15,235 nucleotides of DNA from Betaproteobacteria bacterium. Lineage in GTDB: Bacteria > Pseudomonadota > Gammaproteobacteria > Burkholderiales > Burkholderiaceae_C. The notes beneath the pieces are model-generated. The model had not been told where the DNA came from and did not search any database. It saw only the letters and a list, made by a program, of their open reading frames with translations. The DNA is taken from the NCBI GenBank assembly GCA_009925955.1, contig RFPX01000014.1:1-15235 (forward strand), in the 5' to 3' direction. This document shows, in pieces, positions 8,086-15,235 of this stretch (position 1 is the first letter of the stretch; each line of letters begins with the position of its first letter). The position numbers were made by a program, and so were the translations under genes.

Positions 8086-9771
8086 ATGCCCAACAGGCGC
8101 CTGCACCTGGCCTTTTCCTTGAGCTTTGTCACCGCTGCTGCGCTGGCCCAGGGCCCAGCCCGCGCCCAAGCCGCTCAGCCTCCATCTGCCACCCCTGCCA
8201 CCCCTGCTGCAGCTTCCCCGGCCGCGCACGCGCCGCTGTCGGCCGAGCTTCACCGCTCGGCCCTGCGCAGGGAACCCAACGCCACGCCTGAGCCCGTGGG
8301 GTCCTGGCCCGAGGCCAACCGGGTGGTGGACGAGGTGGGTGGATGGCGCTCCTATTTGAAGGAAGCGCACGGGTCACCCGCTTCATCACCACCGTCATCC
8401 CAAGCCCCAGGCGCGCCCGCCACCACCTCATCACCCACCACCGATCGGCAGGCCCTGCCCCCGGCCTCCGCGCGCTGGCACCGCTCTGAACAGGAGGTGG
8501 CCCAAGCCCGCGCGCGTGTTCAACAGCTGCTGCTGCAACCCTTGTCGGCCGCGGCGGCCGTGGAAGTGGCCCTGCTGAACAACGCCGGCTTGCAGGCGCA
8601 ACTGGCCGAGCTGGGCATCACCCAAGCCGAGGTGATGCAGGCCAGCCGATTACCCAACCCAGGCTTCAGCTACGGCCGCAGCAGCGAAGGCGACAAGCGC
8701 GAGATTGAGCGCGGCCTGCACATCAGCCTGGCGCGCATCCTGGTGCTGCCCTTGGTGCGCGAAATCGAACAGCGCCGCCTGAACCAAGCGGAGCGCAACC
8801 GCACCCTGCAGGTGATGGCCCTGATCACGCAGGTGCGGCGTGCGCAGGTGGACGCCGTGGCCGCGCGCGAGCGCAGCCGCTACATGGCCGATGTGCTCAA
8901 GGCAGCCGAGGCCAGCGCAGAACTGGCGCGGCGCATGGCCCGCGTGGGCAACTTCAACAAGTTGCAGCAGGCGCGCGAGCAAAGCTTTCAGGCCGATGCG
9001 GTGCAAGGCTATGCCCGTGCGCTGCGCGAGGAGATGGCCACGCGGGAACGCTTGGTGCGCCTCCTGGGCCTTTGGGATGAAGACCTGCCCGTCCTGAGCC
9101 TGCCCGATCGCCTGCCCGACCTGCCCGCAACGCTGCCGCAGCGGCCCTTGATCGAGCGCGAGGCCATGGAGCGGCGCTTGGATGTGCAGGCGAGCAAGCT
9201 GCAGGCCGAACAGACCGCACGCCAACTGGGCCTGACCAAGACCACGCGCTTCATCAATGTGTTGGAAGTGGGTGGCCACCTCAACAGCAGCAACGAAGGG
9301 CACGGCCACGGCGGCTGGGAGGTGAGCCTGGAGCTGCCCCTGTTCGATTGGGGCACGGCACGGGTGGCGCGCGCCGAAGCGGTTTACCGCCAGGCGCTCA
9401 GCCGCACCACCCAAACCGCGGTCAACGCGCGCTCCGAGGTGCGCGAGGCCTATGGCCATTGGCGCGCCACCCATGACATCGCGCGGCATCAACGCGACGA
9501 AGTGGTACCGCTGAAGAAACGCATCTCAGAAGAAAACCTGCTGCGCTACAACGGCATGCTCATCGGCGTGTTTGAACTCTTGGCCGATGCCCGCGCACAG
9601 ATCATGGGCGTGTCGCAATACCTGGACGCGCTGCGCGACTTCTGGGTGGCCGATGCCGATCTGGAGATGGCCCTGCTGGGGCCGGTGGCACTGGGCCAAA
9701 GCGCAGGCCCCACAGCAGGGGCCCGCACACCGGCCGCGCCTGCGGCGGCGGCGCCCCACGCGGGCCATTGA
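8086..9771 (+). CDS. TolC-family outer-membrane channel of the copper module
   Basis: A 561-residue outer-membrane efflux protein of the CusC/TolC class. A Sec signal peptide (about 1-29, ending ARAQA) is followed by a proline/alanine/serine-rich stretch. A segment with WPEANRVVDEVGGWRSY lies at 74-90, and a second Pro/Ser-rich linker runs to about 128. The channel part (about 135-535) has the usual two halves: NNAGLQAQLAELGITQAEV with RLPNPGFSY (about 165-196), and ELPLFDWGTARVARAEA (416-432) with long coiled-coil helices. The tail is Ala/Pro-rich and ends HAGH. I chose the ATG at 8086 because GAGGGAG lies just upstream and a clean signal peptide follows; the frame is open 45 codons further. 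No lipobox cysteine is seen. The context suggests copper export or outer-membrane copper handling. No RND pump or adaptor accompanies it. Confidence 0.9.
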   Translation: MPNRRLHLAFSLSFVTAAALAQGPARAQAAQPPSATPATPAAASPAAHAPLSAELHRSALRREPNATPEPVGSWPEANRVVDEVGGWRSYLKEAHGSPASSPPSSQAPGAPATTSSPTTDRQALPPASARWHRSEQEVAQARARVQQLLLQPLSAAAAVEVALLNNAGLQAQLAELGITQAEVMQASRLPNPGFSYGRSSEGDKREIERGLHISLARILVLPLVREIEQRRLNQAERNRTLQVMALITQVRRAQVDAVAARERSRYMADVLKAAEASAELARRMARVGNFNKLQQAREQSFQADAVQGYARALREEMATRERLVRLLGLWDEDLPVLSLPDRLPDLPATLPQRPLIEREAMERRLDVQASKLQAEQTARQLGLTKTTRFINVLEVGGHLNSSNEGHGHGGWEVSLELPLFDWGTARVARAEAVYRQALSRTTQTAVNARSEVREAYGHWRATHDIARHQRDEVVPLKKRISEENLLRYNGMLIGVFELLADARAQIMGVSQYLDALRDFWVADADLEMALLGPVALGQSAGPTAGARTPAAPAAAAPHAGH

Positions 9772-9847
9772 AGCCGGCCGCCCTGAACAGCAACGCCATA
9801 CGACCCCACCAGACCCTCTGACGACAACCCACACGGAAGACCAAACC

Positions 9848-11291
9848 ATGGTTTCTCGACGCCAGTTCTTTCAATCCGCCGGCATCGCCGCGGCAGCTTC
9901 GGCCTCGGCCGTGAGCACCGTGGCCCTGGCCGCCCTGCCCGAAGCGGTTCAACAAACCAAACCCGACACCATGCCGCCGCTGCTGCCGCCCAACGGGCGG
10001 CCCTACAACCCGGTGGTCACCCTCAACGGCTGGACCCTGCCCTGGCGCATGAACCAGGGCATCAAGGAGTTCCACCTGGTGGCCGAGCCGGTGGTGCGCG
10101 AAATGTGCCCGGGCTTCAAGGCCCACCTGTGGGGCTACAACGGCCAAAGCCCGGGGCCCACCATCGAAGTGGTCGAGGGTGACCGCGTGCGCATCTTCGT
10201 CACCAACCGCCTGCCCGAGGTCACCAGCGTGCATTGGCATGGCCAGCGCCTGCCCAATGGCATGGATGGCGTGACCGGCCTGAACCAGCCGCCCATCCCA
10301 CCGGGCAAGACCTACGTGTACGAATTCGTTGCACGGCGGCCTGGGACCTTCATGTACCACCCACACGCCGACGAAATGGTGCAGATGGCCATGGGCATGA
10401 TGGGCTTTTGGGTGACCCACCCCAAGGGCAAGCACCCGCTGATCGACGAGGTCGATCGGGACTATTGTTTCTTGCTGAGCTCCTACGACATCGACCCGGG
10501 CAGCTACACGCCCAAGGTGATGACGATGCTGGACTTCAACCTGTGGGCCTGGAACAGCCGCATCTACCCGGGCATTGACCCCTTGGTGGCCGGGTTGGGG
10601 GATCGGGTGCGGCTGCGGGTGGGCAACCTGACGATGACCAATCACCCCATCCACATCCACGGCCACGAGTTTTTCGTGACCGGCACCGACGGCGGGCCCA
10701 CACCGCGCGGCTCACGTTGGCCCGAAGTGACCGTGGACGTGGCGGTGGGACAAATGCGCCAGATGGAGTTCATCGCCGACGAACCCGGCGACTGGGCCTT
10801 CCACTGCCACAAGAGCCACCACACCATGAACGCCATGGGCCACAACGTGCCCACGATGATCGGCGTGGACCACCGGGACGTGGTCAAGGACATCACCCGG
10901 CTGATCCCCGACTACATGGTGATGGGCGAGCGCGGCATGCACGACATGACGGAAATGGAAATGCCCCTGCCCGACAACACCGCGGCCATGATGACCGGCC
11001 AGGGCCCTTTTGGTGCGGTGGGCATGGGTGGCATGTTCAGCATGATCAAGGTTCGCAAGGGGCTCAAGCGCGGCAACTATTCCGACCCGGGCTGGTATCC
11101 CCATCCACCGGGAACCGTGGCCCGCGAGTACGGCGGGCCGGTGCCCGCCCGCCGCACCCAGCGCACGCACGCCCGAGTCGGCTCCACCCCCTGCAGCGCC
11201 AGCAGGCCCGTCGTCGGGTGCTGGCCAGCCCAAGGCCGGGGTGGAGGTCAAGGTCCGCAAGCCGCATGGCGGCGGCCATGGGCACCATTGA
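9848..11291 (+). CDS. Tat-exported multicopper oxidase, reading frame broken near the 3' end
   Basis: A CopA/CueO-type multicopper oxidase, probably oxidising Cu(I) in the periplasm. The Tat signal has SRRQFFQ (residues 3-9) and an Ala-rich core to about 30. All four copper-ligand motifs are present: HWHG (129-132), HPH (171-173), HPIHIHGH (266-273) and HCHKSHHTMNAM (319-330). A Met-rich segment follows (358-399). GGAAG lies eight bases before the ATG. After residue 434 (about 11149) the frame degrades into an unlikely Arg/Trp/Cys/Pro-rich sequence. In the +1 frame from about 11151-11154 a natural-looking tail appears: an Ala/Pro-rich linker, VEVKVRKP, and HGGGHGHH with a stop at 11289-11291. 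Removing one base in the run at 11141-11155 gives 480 residues. Read without correction, the frame stays open through the CusF-like gene to 11785 (645 residues). Sequencing error, mutation and recoding are all possible. Confidence 0.88.
11141..11155 (+). other. Probable one-base insertion (frameshift site)
   Basis: The run GTGCCCGCCCGCCGC repeats CCCG/CCG units and is prone to slippage. Frame evidence puts one surplus base here. Upstream the oxidase frame reads EYGGPVPA. Downstream the protein-like frame, GCA CCC AGC GCA and onward, is one base later. Taking out one C gives an uninterrupted VPAAAPSARTPE. A programmed +1 event cannot be excluded, but no known slippery motif with a stimulating stop codon is seen. 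Confidence 0.6.
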
Positions 11292-11294
11292 GTG

Positions 11295-11358
11295 CACCAC
11301 CCATCCACCCCTCATCCACCCTTCTTCCCAACAACCACCTACCCCCCACACCACCCAT
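11295..11358 (+). terminator. G-free, C-rich tract, possible Rho-utilisation site
   Basis: These 64 bases contain no G and 39 C, in a genome where G and C are about equal. They begin four bases after the stop of the frame-corrected oxidase and reach the ATG of the CusF-like gene. Such C-rich, G-free, unstructured RNA is the hallmark of rut sites bound by Rho. The tract also lacks any Shine-Dalgarno sequence for the next gene. Rho action is inferred; nothing here shows where transcription would end. Confidence 0.4.
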
Positions 11359-11785
11359 GAACATCCACACCGCATCATCCTTGCGCACACCCCGCCTGTT
11401 TCGCTTGGGCCTTCACACCCTTTGGCTGATGGGCCTGGGTGCGGCCTGTGCCACTGTGGCGGCTGAAGCGCGCGCACAAACCCCGCCCGCACCCCTTGTG
11501 CTAACCGCGGCAGCCACACCCAACCCCACGCCCGGGGTTTCGCCTGCACCCAGTGCCGAAGCGCCGCTGGCCGAGGCCGAGGTTCGGCGCGTGGACGCGG
11601 TCAACGGTCGCCTTCAGCTGCGCCACGGTCCCATCCCGAACCTCGACATGCCACCGATGACCATGGTCTTCCGAGTGAAGTCTGCGGCCCTGCTGGAGGG
11701 CTTGAAGGAGGGCGACCAGATCCTGTTCAGCGCGGAGAAGGTCAATGGCGCCTATGTCGTGACGCGCATCGAAAAGCGCCCCTGA
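11357..11785 (+). CDS. CusF-like periplasmic copper-binding protein
   Basis: A 142-residue protein with a signal peptide (about 1-40, hydrophobic core LHTLWLMGLGAACATVAA, ending ARA). A Pro/Ala-rich linker follows, then a CusF-like OB-fold domain at about 72-142. The copper site can be aligned: His90 in LRHGPI, Met101 and Met103 in MPPMTMVF. The tryptophan that caps Cu(I) in E. coli CusF (Trp44) is Met98 here. In E. coli, CusF is a Cu(I)/Ag(I) chaperone for the CusCBA pump; here it may serve the oxidase or the channel. No ribosome-binding site precedes the ATG, since the upstream 64 bases contain no G. In the deposited sequence it is in frame with the oxidase without a stop. Its own signal peptide argues that it is normally a separate protein. 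Confidence 0.87.
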   Translation: MNIHTASSLRTPRLFRLGLHTLWLMGLGAACATVAAEARAQTPPAPLVLTAAATPNPTPGVSPAPSAEAPLAEAEVRRVDAVNGRLQLRHGPIPNLDMPPMTMVFRVKSAALLEGLKEGDQILFSAEKVNGAYVVTRIEKRP

Positions 11786-11809
11786 GGAGGCCCTGGTAAC
11801 CTGCGGCTG

Positions 11810-12841
11810 ATGAAGATCGCCATCGTCGGTGCCGGTTCCATCGGCGGCTTCCTGGGGGCACGGTTGGCCGCCGCGGGCCAAGCCCAGGTGTGCGCACTGG
11901 CCCGCGGGGCCACGCTGCACAGCCTGCAATCGCAGGGCTGGCGTTTGCTGTCGCCAGACGGCACGCTGCAGGCGCCGGCGCGGGCCAGTGACGACGCGGC
12001 AGCGCTGGGCCAGCAGGATGTGGTGATCTTGGCCGTCAAAGCGCCGGCCTTGGCGGCACTGGCGCCCCGCTTGGCGCCCCTGATTGGCGCCAACACGTTG
12101 CTGGTGCCGGCGATGAATGGCGTGCCCTGGTGGTTTTGCGACCGGGTACCCGGCTTTGAGGGCCGCACCCTGGTCAGCGTGGACCCACAAGGTGAGTTGG
12201 CTCGGCACCTGCCCGCGGCGCAGACGATCGGCTGCGTGGTGCACGCCTCGGCCTCGACGCCGGAGCCAGGATTGGTGCAGCACCGCATGGGCCGCGGCCT
12301 GATCTTGGGCGAGCCCTGGGGCGGGCGAAGCGCCAGGGTGCAGGCGCTGTGCGACATCCTGGCCCAAGCGGGCTTCGACACCACCCACAGCGAGCACATC
12401 CGCCGCGACATCTGGTACAAGTTGTGGGGCAACCTGACGATGAACCCCGTGAGCGCGCTCACGGGCGCCACCATGGACCAGGTGCTGGCCGACCCCCTGC
12501 TCCTGGCGTTCTGCTCGCAGGCCATGCGGGAAGCCTCCAGGATCGGCGCGCGCGTGGGATGCCCGATCGAGCAAAGCCCCGAAGAGCGCCACACCATCAC
12601 GGCCAAGCTCGGCGCGGTCAAGACCTCGATGCTGCAGGATGTCGAGGCGGGCCGGCCCATCGAACTGGATGCCATCGTCACCGCCGTGCATGAGATGGGC
12701 TTGGCACTGGACGAACCCATGCCCGCCATCTCGGCACTCTTGGGACTCACGCGGGTCCTGGCTCGACGCAGGGGTCTGTACCCTGCTGCCTCGGCATCCG
12801 AGACCACCGTGGCGCGAAACAGCCCCCCCAGCGGCGGCTGA
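11810..12841 (+). CDS. 2-dehydropantoate 2-reductase family oxidoreductase
   Basis: An ApbA/PanE-family NADPH-dependent reductase of 343 residues. In pantothenate synthesis the family reduces ketopantoate to pantoate. The N-terminal Rossmann motif GAGSIGG is at residues 7-13. NGVPWWF (103-109) and the catalytic-domain segment YKLWGNLTMNPVSALTG (203-219) hold the presumed catalytic Lys204 and Asn208. KTSMLQDVEAGRPIELDAI (271-289) is the usual C-terminal family signature. The last 20 or so residues are low in family character. AGGAGG lies about 20 bases before the ATG, further than usual, and no in-frame start fits it better. The gene starts 24 bases after the CusF-like gene, but I see no functional link to copper. 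Several paralogues exist in this bacterial group, so true PanE activity is not assured. Confidence 0.88.
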   Translation: MKIAIVGAGSIGGFLGARLAAAGQAQVCALARGATLHSLQSQGWRLLSPDGTLQAPARASDDAAALGQQDVVILAVKAPALAALAPRLAPLIGANTLLVPAMNGVPWWFCDRVPGFEGRTLVSVDPQGELARHLPAAQTIGCVVHASASTPEPGLVQHRMGRGLILGEPWGGRSARVQALCDILAQAGFDTTHSEHIRRDIWYKLWGNLTMNPVSALTGATMDQVLADPLLLAFCSQAMREASRIGARVGCPIEQSPEERHTITAKLGAVKTSMLQDVEAGRPIELDAIVTAVHEMGLALDEPMPAISALLGLTRVLARRRGLYPAASASETTVARNSPPSGG

Positions 12842-12856
12842 CACCGGCGAGCGCAC

Positions 12857-13276
12857 ATGTTCACCGCGCTGGCTGCCCACCCCTACGCCTACCCGGCACT
12901 GGAGGTGGTCCACTTGGTGGGGCTTGCTTTGGTGCTGGGCAACCTGATCCTCATCGAGCTGAGGGTCTTCGGGCTGGGAGCCACCCTGCCCGCGCCGGAT
13001 TTGGCGCGCCTGAGCCTGGTGCTGGTGGCGGTCGGCTTTGGCCTGCTGGGATTGAGCGGCCTCTTGATGTTCGCCACGCAGGCGCAAGAACTCTTGGCCA
13101 GCCGTACCTTTGCGGTGAAGATGTCGGTGATGTCGCTGGCCTTGTGCAATGCGGCGTGGTTCCACGCCCGAGGCAGCCTCACACGGCTGGACACCACGGC
13201 GCGCCTTCAAATGGTGTTGTCGACCCTGTTGTGGCTGACCGTGGTGGCCGCCGGACGTTGGATCGCCTATGAGTGA
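12857..13276 (+). CDS. Four-helix inner-membrane protein, DUF6644-like
   Basis: A 139-residue hydrophobic protein with four predicted membrane helices at about 14-36, 53-74, 85-103 and 117-135. Polar residues inside or at the edge of helices stand out: Glu16 and His19 in LEVVHLVGLALVLGN, Lys88, His103 and Arg134. From memory the pattern resembles DUF6644 proteins, for which I know no function. The two histidines could ligand haem or metal, which is speculation. It starts 15 bases after the reductase gene and is followed after 27 bases by the Tat-exported DUF6152-like gene, its most likely partner. The ribosome-binding site is weak (GGCGAG). Confidence 0.72.
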   Translation: MFTALAAHPYAYPALEVVHLVGLALVLGNLILIELRVFGLGATLPAPDLARLSLVLVAVGFGLLGLSGLLMFATQAQELLASRTFAVKMSVMSLALCNAAWFHARGSLTRLDTTARLQMVLSTLLWLTVVAAGRWIAYE

Positions 13277-13303
13277 AAAACCCCTGATGTCGAAGGAACC
13301 GTC

Positions 13304-13813
13304 ATGACCCCACCTTCCCTGCCCGAATTCGACCGCCGACTGTTCTTGCGCGCTGGCGCTGCGGGTGCCGTGCTCTCCAGCGCGGCCCTGGGCTCCCTGG
13401 CGTGGGCCCACCACGGATGGAGCAGCTTCGACCAAGAGCGCCCGCTGTACCTGCACGGCCGCGCTTCAGAGGTCAAGTGGCGCAACCCTCACGCCGAACT
13501 GATCCTGGAGCGGTCGGGCCTGGCCCTGCCCAGCGATCTGGCGCAACGGGCTGTGCCAGCACAGGTGGCCGCCGTCGACGGGCGCAGCCTGCTGGCGCGC
13601 GCCACATTGCCGCAGCGTCCAGACGCGCGGTGGATGGTGGAGCTGGCGCCCATCACCCGAATGGATCAATGGCAGGTGCCGGAAATCCGCAACGGTGCCG
13701 AACTGGCCGTGCTGGGCTTTACCTTCGCTGGTGAGAAAGGCGAGGCCATCTTGCGGGCCGAGTACCTGTTCCTGGGCGACAGGGTCTACGGGCTGCGTTC
13801 GCGCCCCGCCTGA
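13304..13813 (+). CDS. Tat-exported DUF6152-like protein
   Basis: A 169-residue exported protein. The N-terminus has DRRLFLRAG (10-18) and a hydrophobic Ala/Leu stretch, and cleavage after SLAWA (35) gives a mature protein beginning HHGW. This twin-arginine signal suggests export after folding, perhaps with a cofactor. The mature start HHGWSSFDQERPLYL and the following VKWRNPHAEL (57-66) match what I recall of the DUF6152 family, which has no established function. The N-terminal HH could be a metal-binding site. AAGGA lies seven bases before the ATG. It follows the four-helix membrane protein closely, and the histidine kinase gene begins 166 bases downstream. Confidence 0.8.
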   Translation: MTPPSLPEFDRRLFLRAGAAGAVLSSAALGSLAWAHHGWSSFDQERPLYLHGRASEVKWRNPHAELILERSGLALPSDLAQRAVPAQVAAVDGRSLLARATLPQRPDARWMVELAPITRMDQWQVPEIRNGAELAVLGFTFAGEKGEAILRAEYLFLGDRVYGLRSRPA

Positions 13814-13979
13814 GCACCGTTGTTGCGCTCGCTCAACCCGATGGGCTTGGCCCGTCAGGTCGGTGCGCGGGGAACTGGCCATGATGGCTGCCAATGCCAA
13901 CGGTTATGCGGGGTCATCTACCGCGCCGCGGCCGAATCGGTGACACTGGGGTTGCGTAATACGAAGGAGGGCGAGTCGG

Positions 13980-15235
13980 ATGACGCTTCGTCGCTTCGTG
14001 GAGCGGTTGTTCTGGTTGAGCATCTTGCCCCTGTTGGTGCTGGGCGTGATCCTGATCGTGGTGCAAGTGCAAACGCACGACGCACGCCGGCAAATGGTGG
14101 CGGAGGCGGTCGTGCGAACCGCCGCCCGTGCGGTCGAGCAAGACCTGGAGGTTCAGCTGGCCAGCCTGACCATGTTGGCCCGCCTCCTGGAGGAAGAAGC
14201 ACGCCACGATCGTGGGCGTTGGGACCTCGTCAAGGCACGGCGCATGATGCTGCAGTACGTGGCGCAGCAAGGCCACCACGTACTCCTGGAATCCGCGGGT
14301 GGGCCAGTCCTGGTCAACACCCGTCTACCGGATCGCGAGGCTGCACCAGCGGACCTGCCGCCACACCCCATTGCTGCACGCGCGCTCAGCCGCCAGGTGC
14401 CCGTCGTCGGGGATGCGTTTTGGGGGCCCATCGCGCAAACCCATCTGGTCGCTTTGGCCGTTCCTGTGAACCAAGGCCTGGGCACAGAAGCCACCTTGAT
14501 GGGCACGATCGAAGTGGCCTACCTGAACAAGCGGCTGCAGTCCTTGAGCTTGCCTGAGCGGTGGCAGCTACACCTGGCTGACGGACAGGGTCAGCGGCTG
14601 GCCCAGGCGGGCATCGATCAACAGGCCGACCACAAGCGCGCGGCCCTTGGCGGTGACACGCCAGTCCAACAGGTGCGACTGGTGCACGCCCCTTGGACCT
14701 TGACCCTGCATGCGCCAGCACTTTCAACCTTGGACAGCGCAACGGCTCAGGCGATTGCCCTGTTGGTCGCCTTAGGCGCCTGTGTGGTCGTGGTTTACAG
14801 AGGCAGCCACTTGACCGCCACGCGACTGAGCGACGCCATGCGCAGGCTCACGCAAGTGCAGCAGACGACACCGGCCACGGACGACATCGAAGAAGTGAAC
14901 CGGGTGCGCAAGGCGCTGGACCGCCTTGCCCTGCAACGCGACCTGGCGCAAGAGGCCGAGCGAAAGCGCATCGGCTTGGAGCTCCACGATGACCTTCAGC
15001 AGAAGTTGGCCCTCTTGAAACACCAGCTTGAGGTGCTGGCGCGTGGCCAGCCCGTGGCACCCACGCCGGATGCAGAACCGGGACTTCAGACCACTGACCA
15101 TGCACAGGCGGCCCTGACGCTGGTGGAGCAAACCATTGAATCCACTCGGAGAATGGTCCAGGACCTGCGCCCCGCCGCCTTGGACGATGGGGGTCTGCCC
15201 GCAGCCCTGGTGGGCCTGGCCGAGCAGTACCGTCA
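13980..15235 (+). CDS. NarL-type sensor histidine kinase (3' end outside window)
   Basis: The first 418 residues of a membrane sensor kinase. TM1 is at about 10-30. A periplasmic sensor region of roughly 220 residues follows (about 31-250), with GGPVLVNTRLP and VVGDAFWGPIAQTHLVALAVPV, reminiscent of Cache-type domains. TM2 is at about 255-273. A dimerisation/phosphoacceptor domain of the HisKA_3 class carries ERKRIGLELHDDLQQKL (328-344), with His336 as the expected phosphorylation site. The ATP-binding domain lies beyond the window. GGAGGG lies eight bases before the ATG. Such kinases pair with LuxR/NarL-type regulators, expected downstream. This is not the CusS type known for copper sensing, so a link with the copper genes is not supported by class. 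Confidence 0.9.
   Translation, partial: MTLRRFVERLFWLSILPLLVLGVILIVVQVQTHDARRQMVAEAVVRTAARAVEQDLEVQLASLTMLARLLEEEARHDRGRWDLVKARRMMLQYVAQQGHHVLLESAGGPVLVNTRLPDREAAPADLPPHPIAARALSRQVPVVGDAFWGPIAQTHLVALAVPVNQGLGTEATLMGTIEVAYLNKRLQSLSLPERWQLHLADGQGQRLAQAGIDQQADHKRAALGGDTPVQQVRLVHAPWTLTLHAPALSTLDSATAQAIALLVALGACVVVVYRGSHLTATRLSDAMRRLTQVQQTTPATDDIEEVNRVRKALDRLALQRDLAQEAERKRIGLELHDDLQQKLALLKHQLEVLARGQPVAPTPDAEPGLQTTDHAQAALTLVEQTIESTRRMVQDLRPAALDDGGLPAALVGLAEQYR

Noticed and set aside
9572..9847. Start of the oxidase frame inside the channel gene
   Set aside because: The extra codons are an out-of-frame reading of the channel's 3' end. The Tat signal and the ribosome-binding site mark the ATG at 9848.
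13820..14557. 245-codon plus-strand open frame overlapping the sensor kinase
   Set aside because: It is Gly/Arg/Pro-rich and in another frame from the kinase, which has membrane segments, a phosphoacceptor motif and a good ribosome-binding site.

Overview
The window looks like chromosomal DNA of a high-GC betaproteobacterium of the order Burkholderiales, probably Comamonadaceae (Hydrogenophaga/Acidovorax-like). That placement rests on codon use, on the closeness of the encoded proteins to that group, and on the order mreC-mreB divergent from gatCAB, followed by pyrE divergent from exodeoxyribonuclease III. It is inference from recall, not a search. I see no rRNA, tRNA, CRISPR array, transposase or integrase.

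Positions 1-7505 are housekeeping. On the minus strand are the 5' part of mreC (cut by the window edge) and complete mreB, for cell shape. A 75-bp AT-rich spacer separates mreB from gatC-gatA-gatB on the plus strand, three genes overlapping by ATGA, which encode the tRNA-dependent amidotransferase. Converging on gatB are pyrE and an alpha/beta hydrolase on the minus strand. pyrE stands head to head with an exonuclease III gene only 18 bp away.

Positions 7546-11785 form a plus-strand copper-handling module. It encodes a small exported His/Cys-rich protein of CopL-like design, a TolC-family outer-membrane channel with an unusual N-terminal extension, a Tat-exported multicopper oxidase, and a CusF-like periplasmic copper-binding protein. 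No RND pump (CusA/CusB) is present in the window. The spacer between the first two genes holds two mutually exclusive GC hairpins and a 17-bp palindrome, which suggests regulation by alternative RNA structure or an operator. The most striking feature is at the end of the oxidase. The reading frame appears to be broken by one extra base near 11141-11155, so the oxidase is fused in frame to the CusF-like gene through a 64-base stretch without a single G. A natural His-rich tail plus stop codon lies in another frame.

Positions 11810-15235 carry, all on the plus strand, a 2-dehydropantoate 2-reductase-family gene, a four-helix membrane protein (DUF6644-like), a Tat-exported DUF6152-like protein, and the first 418 codons of a NarL-type sensor histidine kinase that runs off the window end. 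The membrane protein and the DUF6152-like protein probably work as a pair. Whether the kinase regulates them or the copper genes cannot be told from here.
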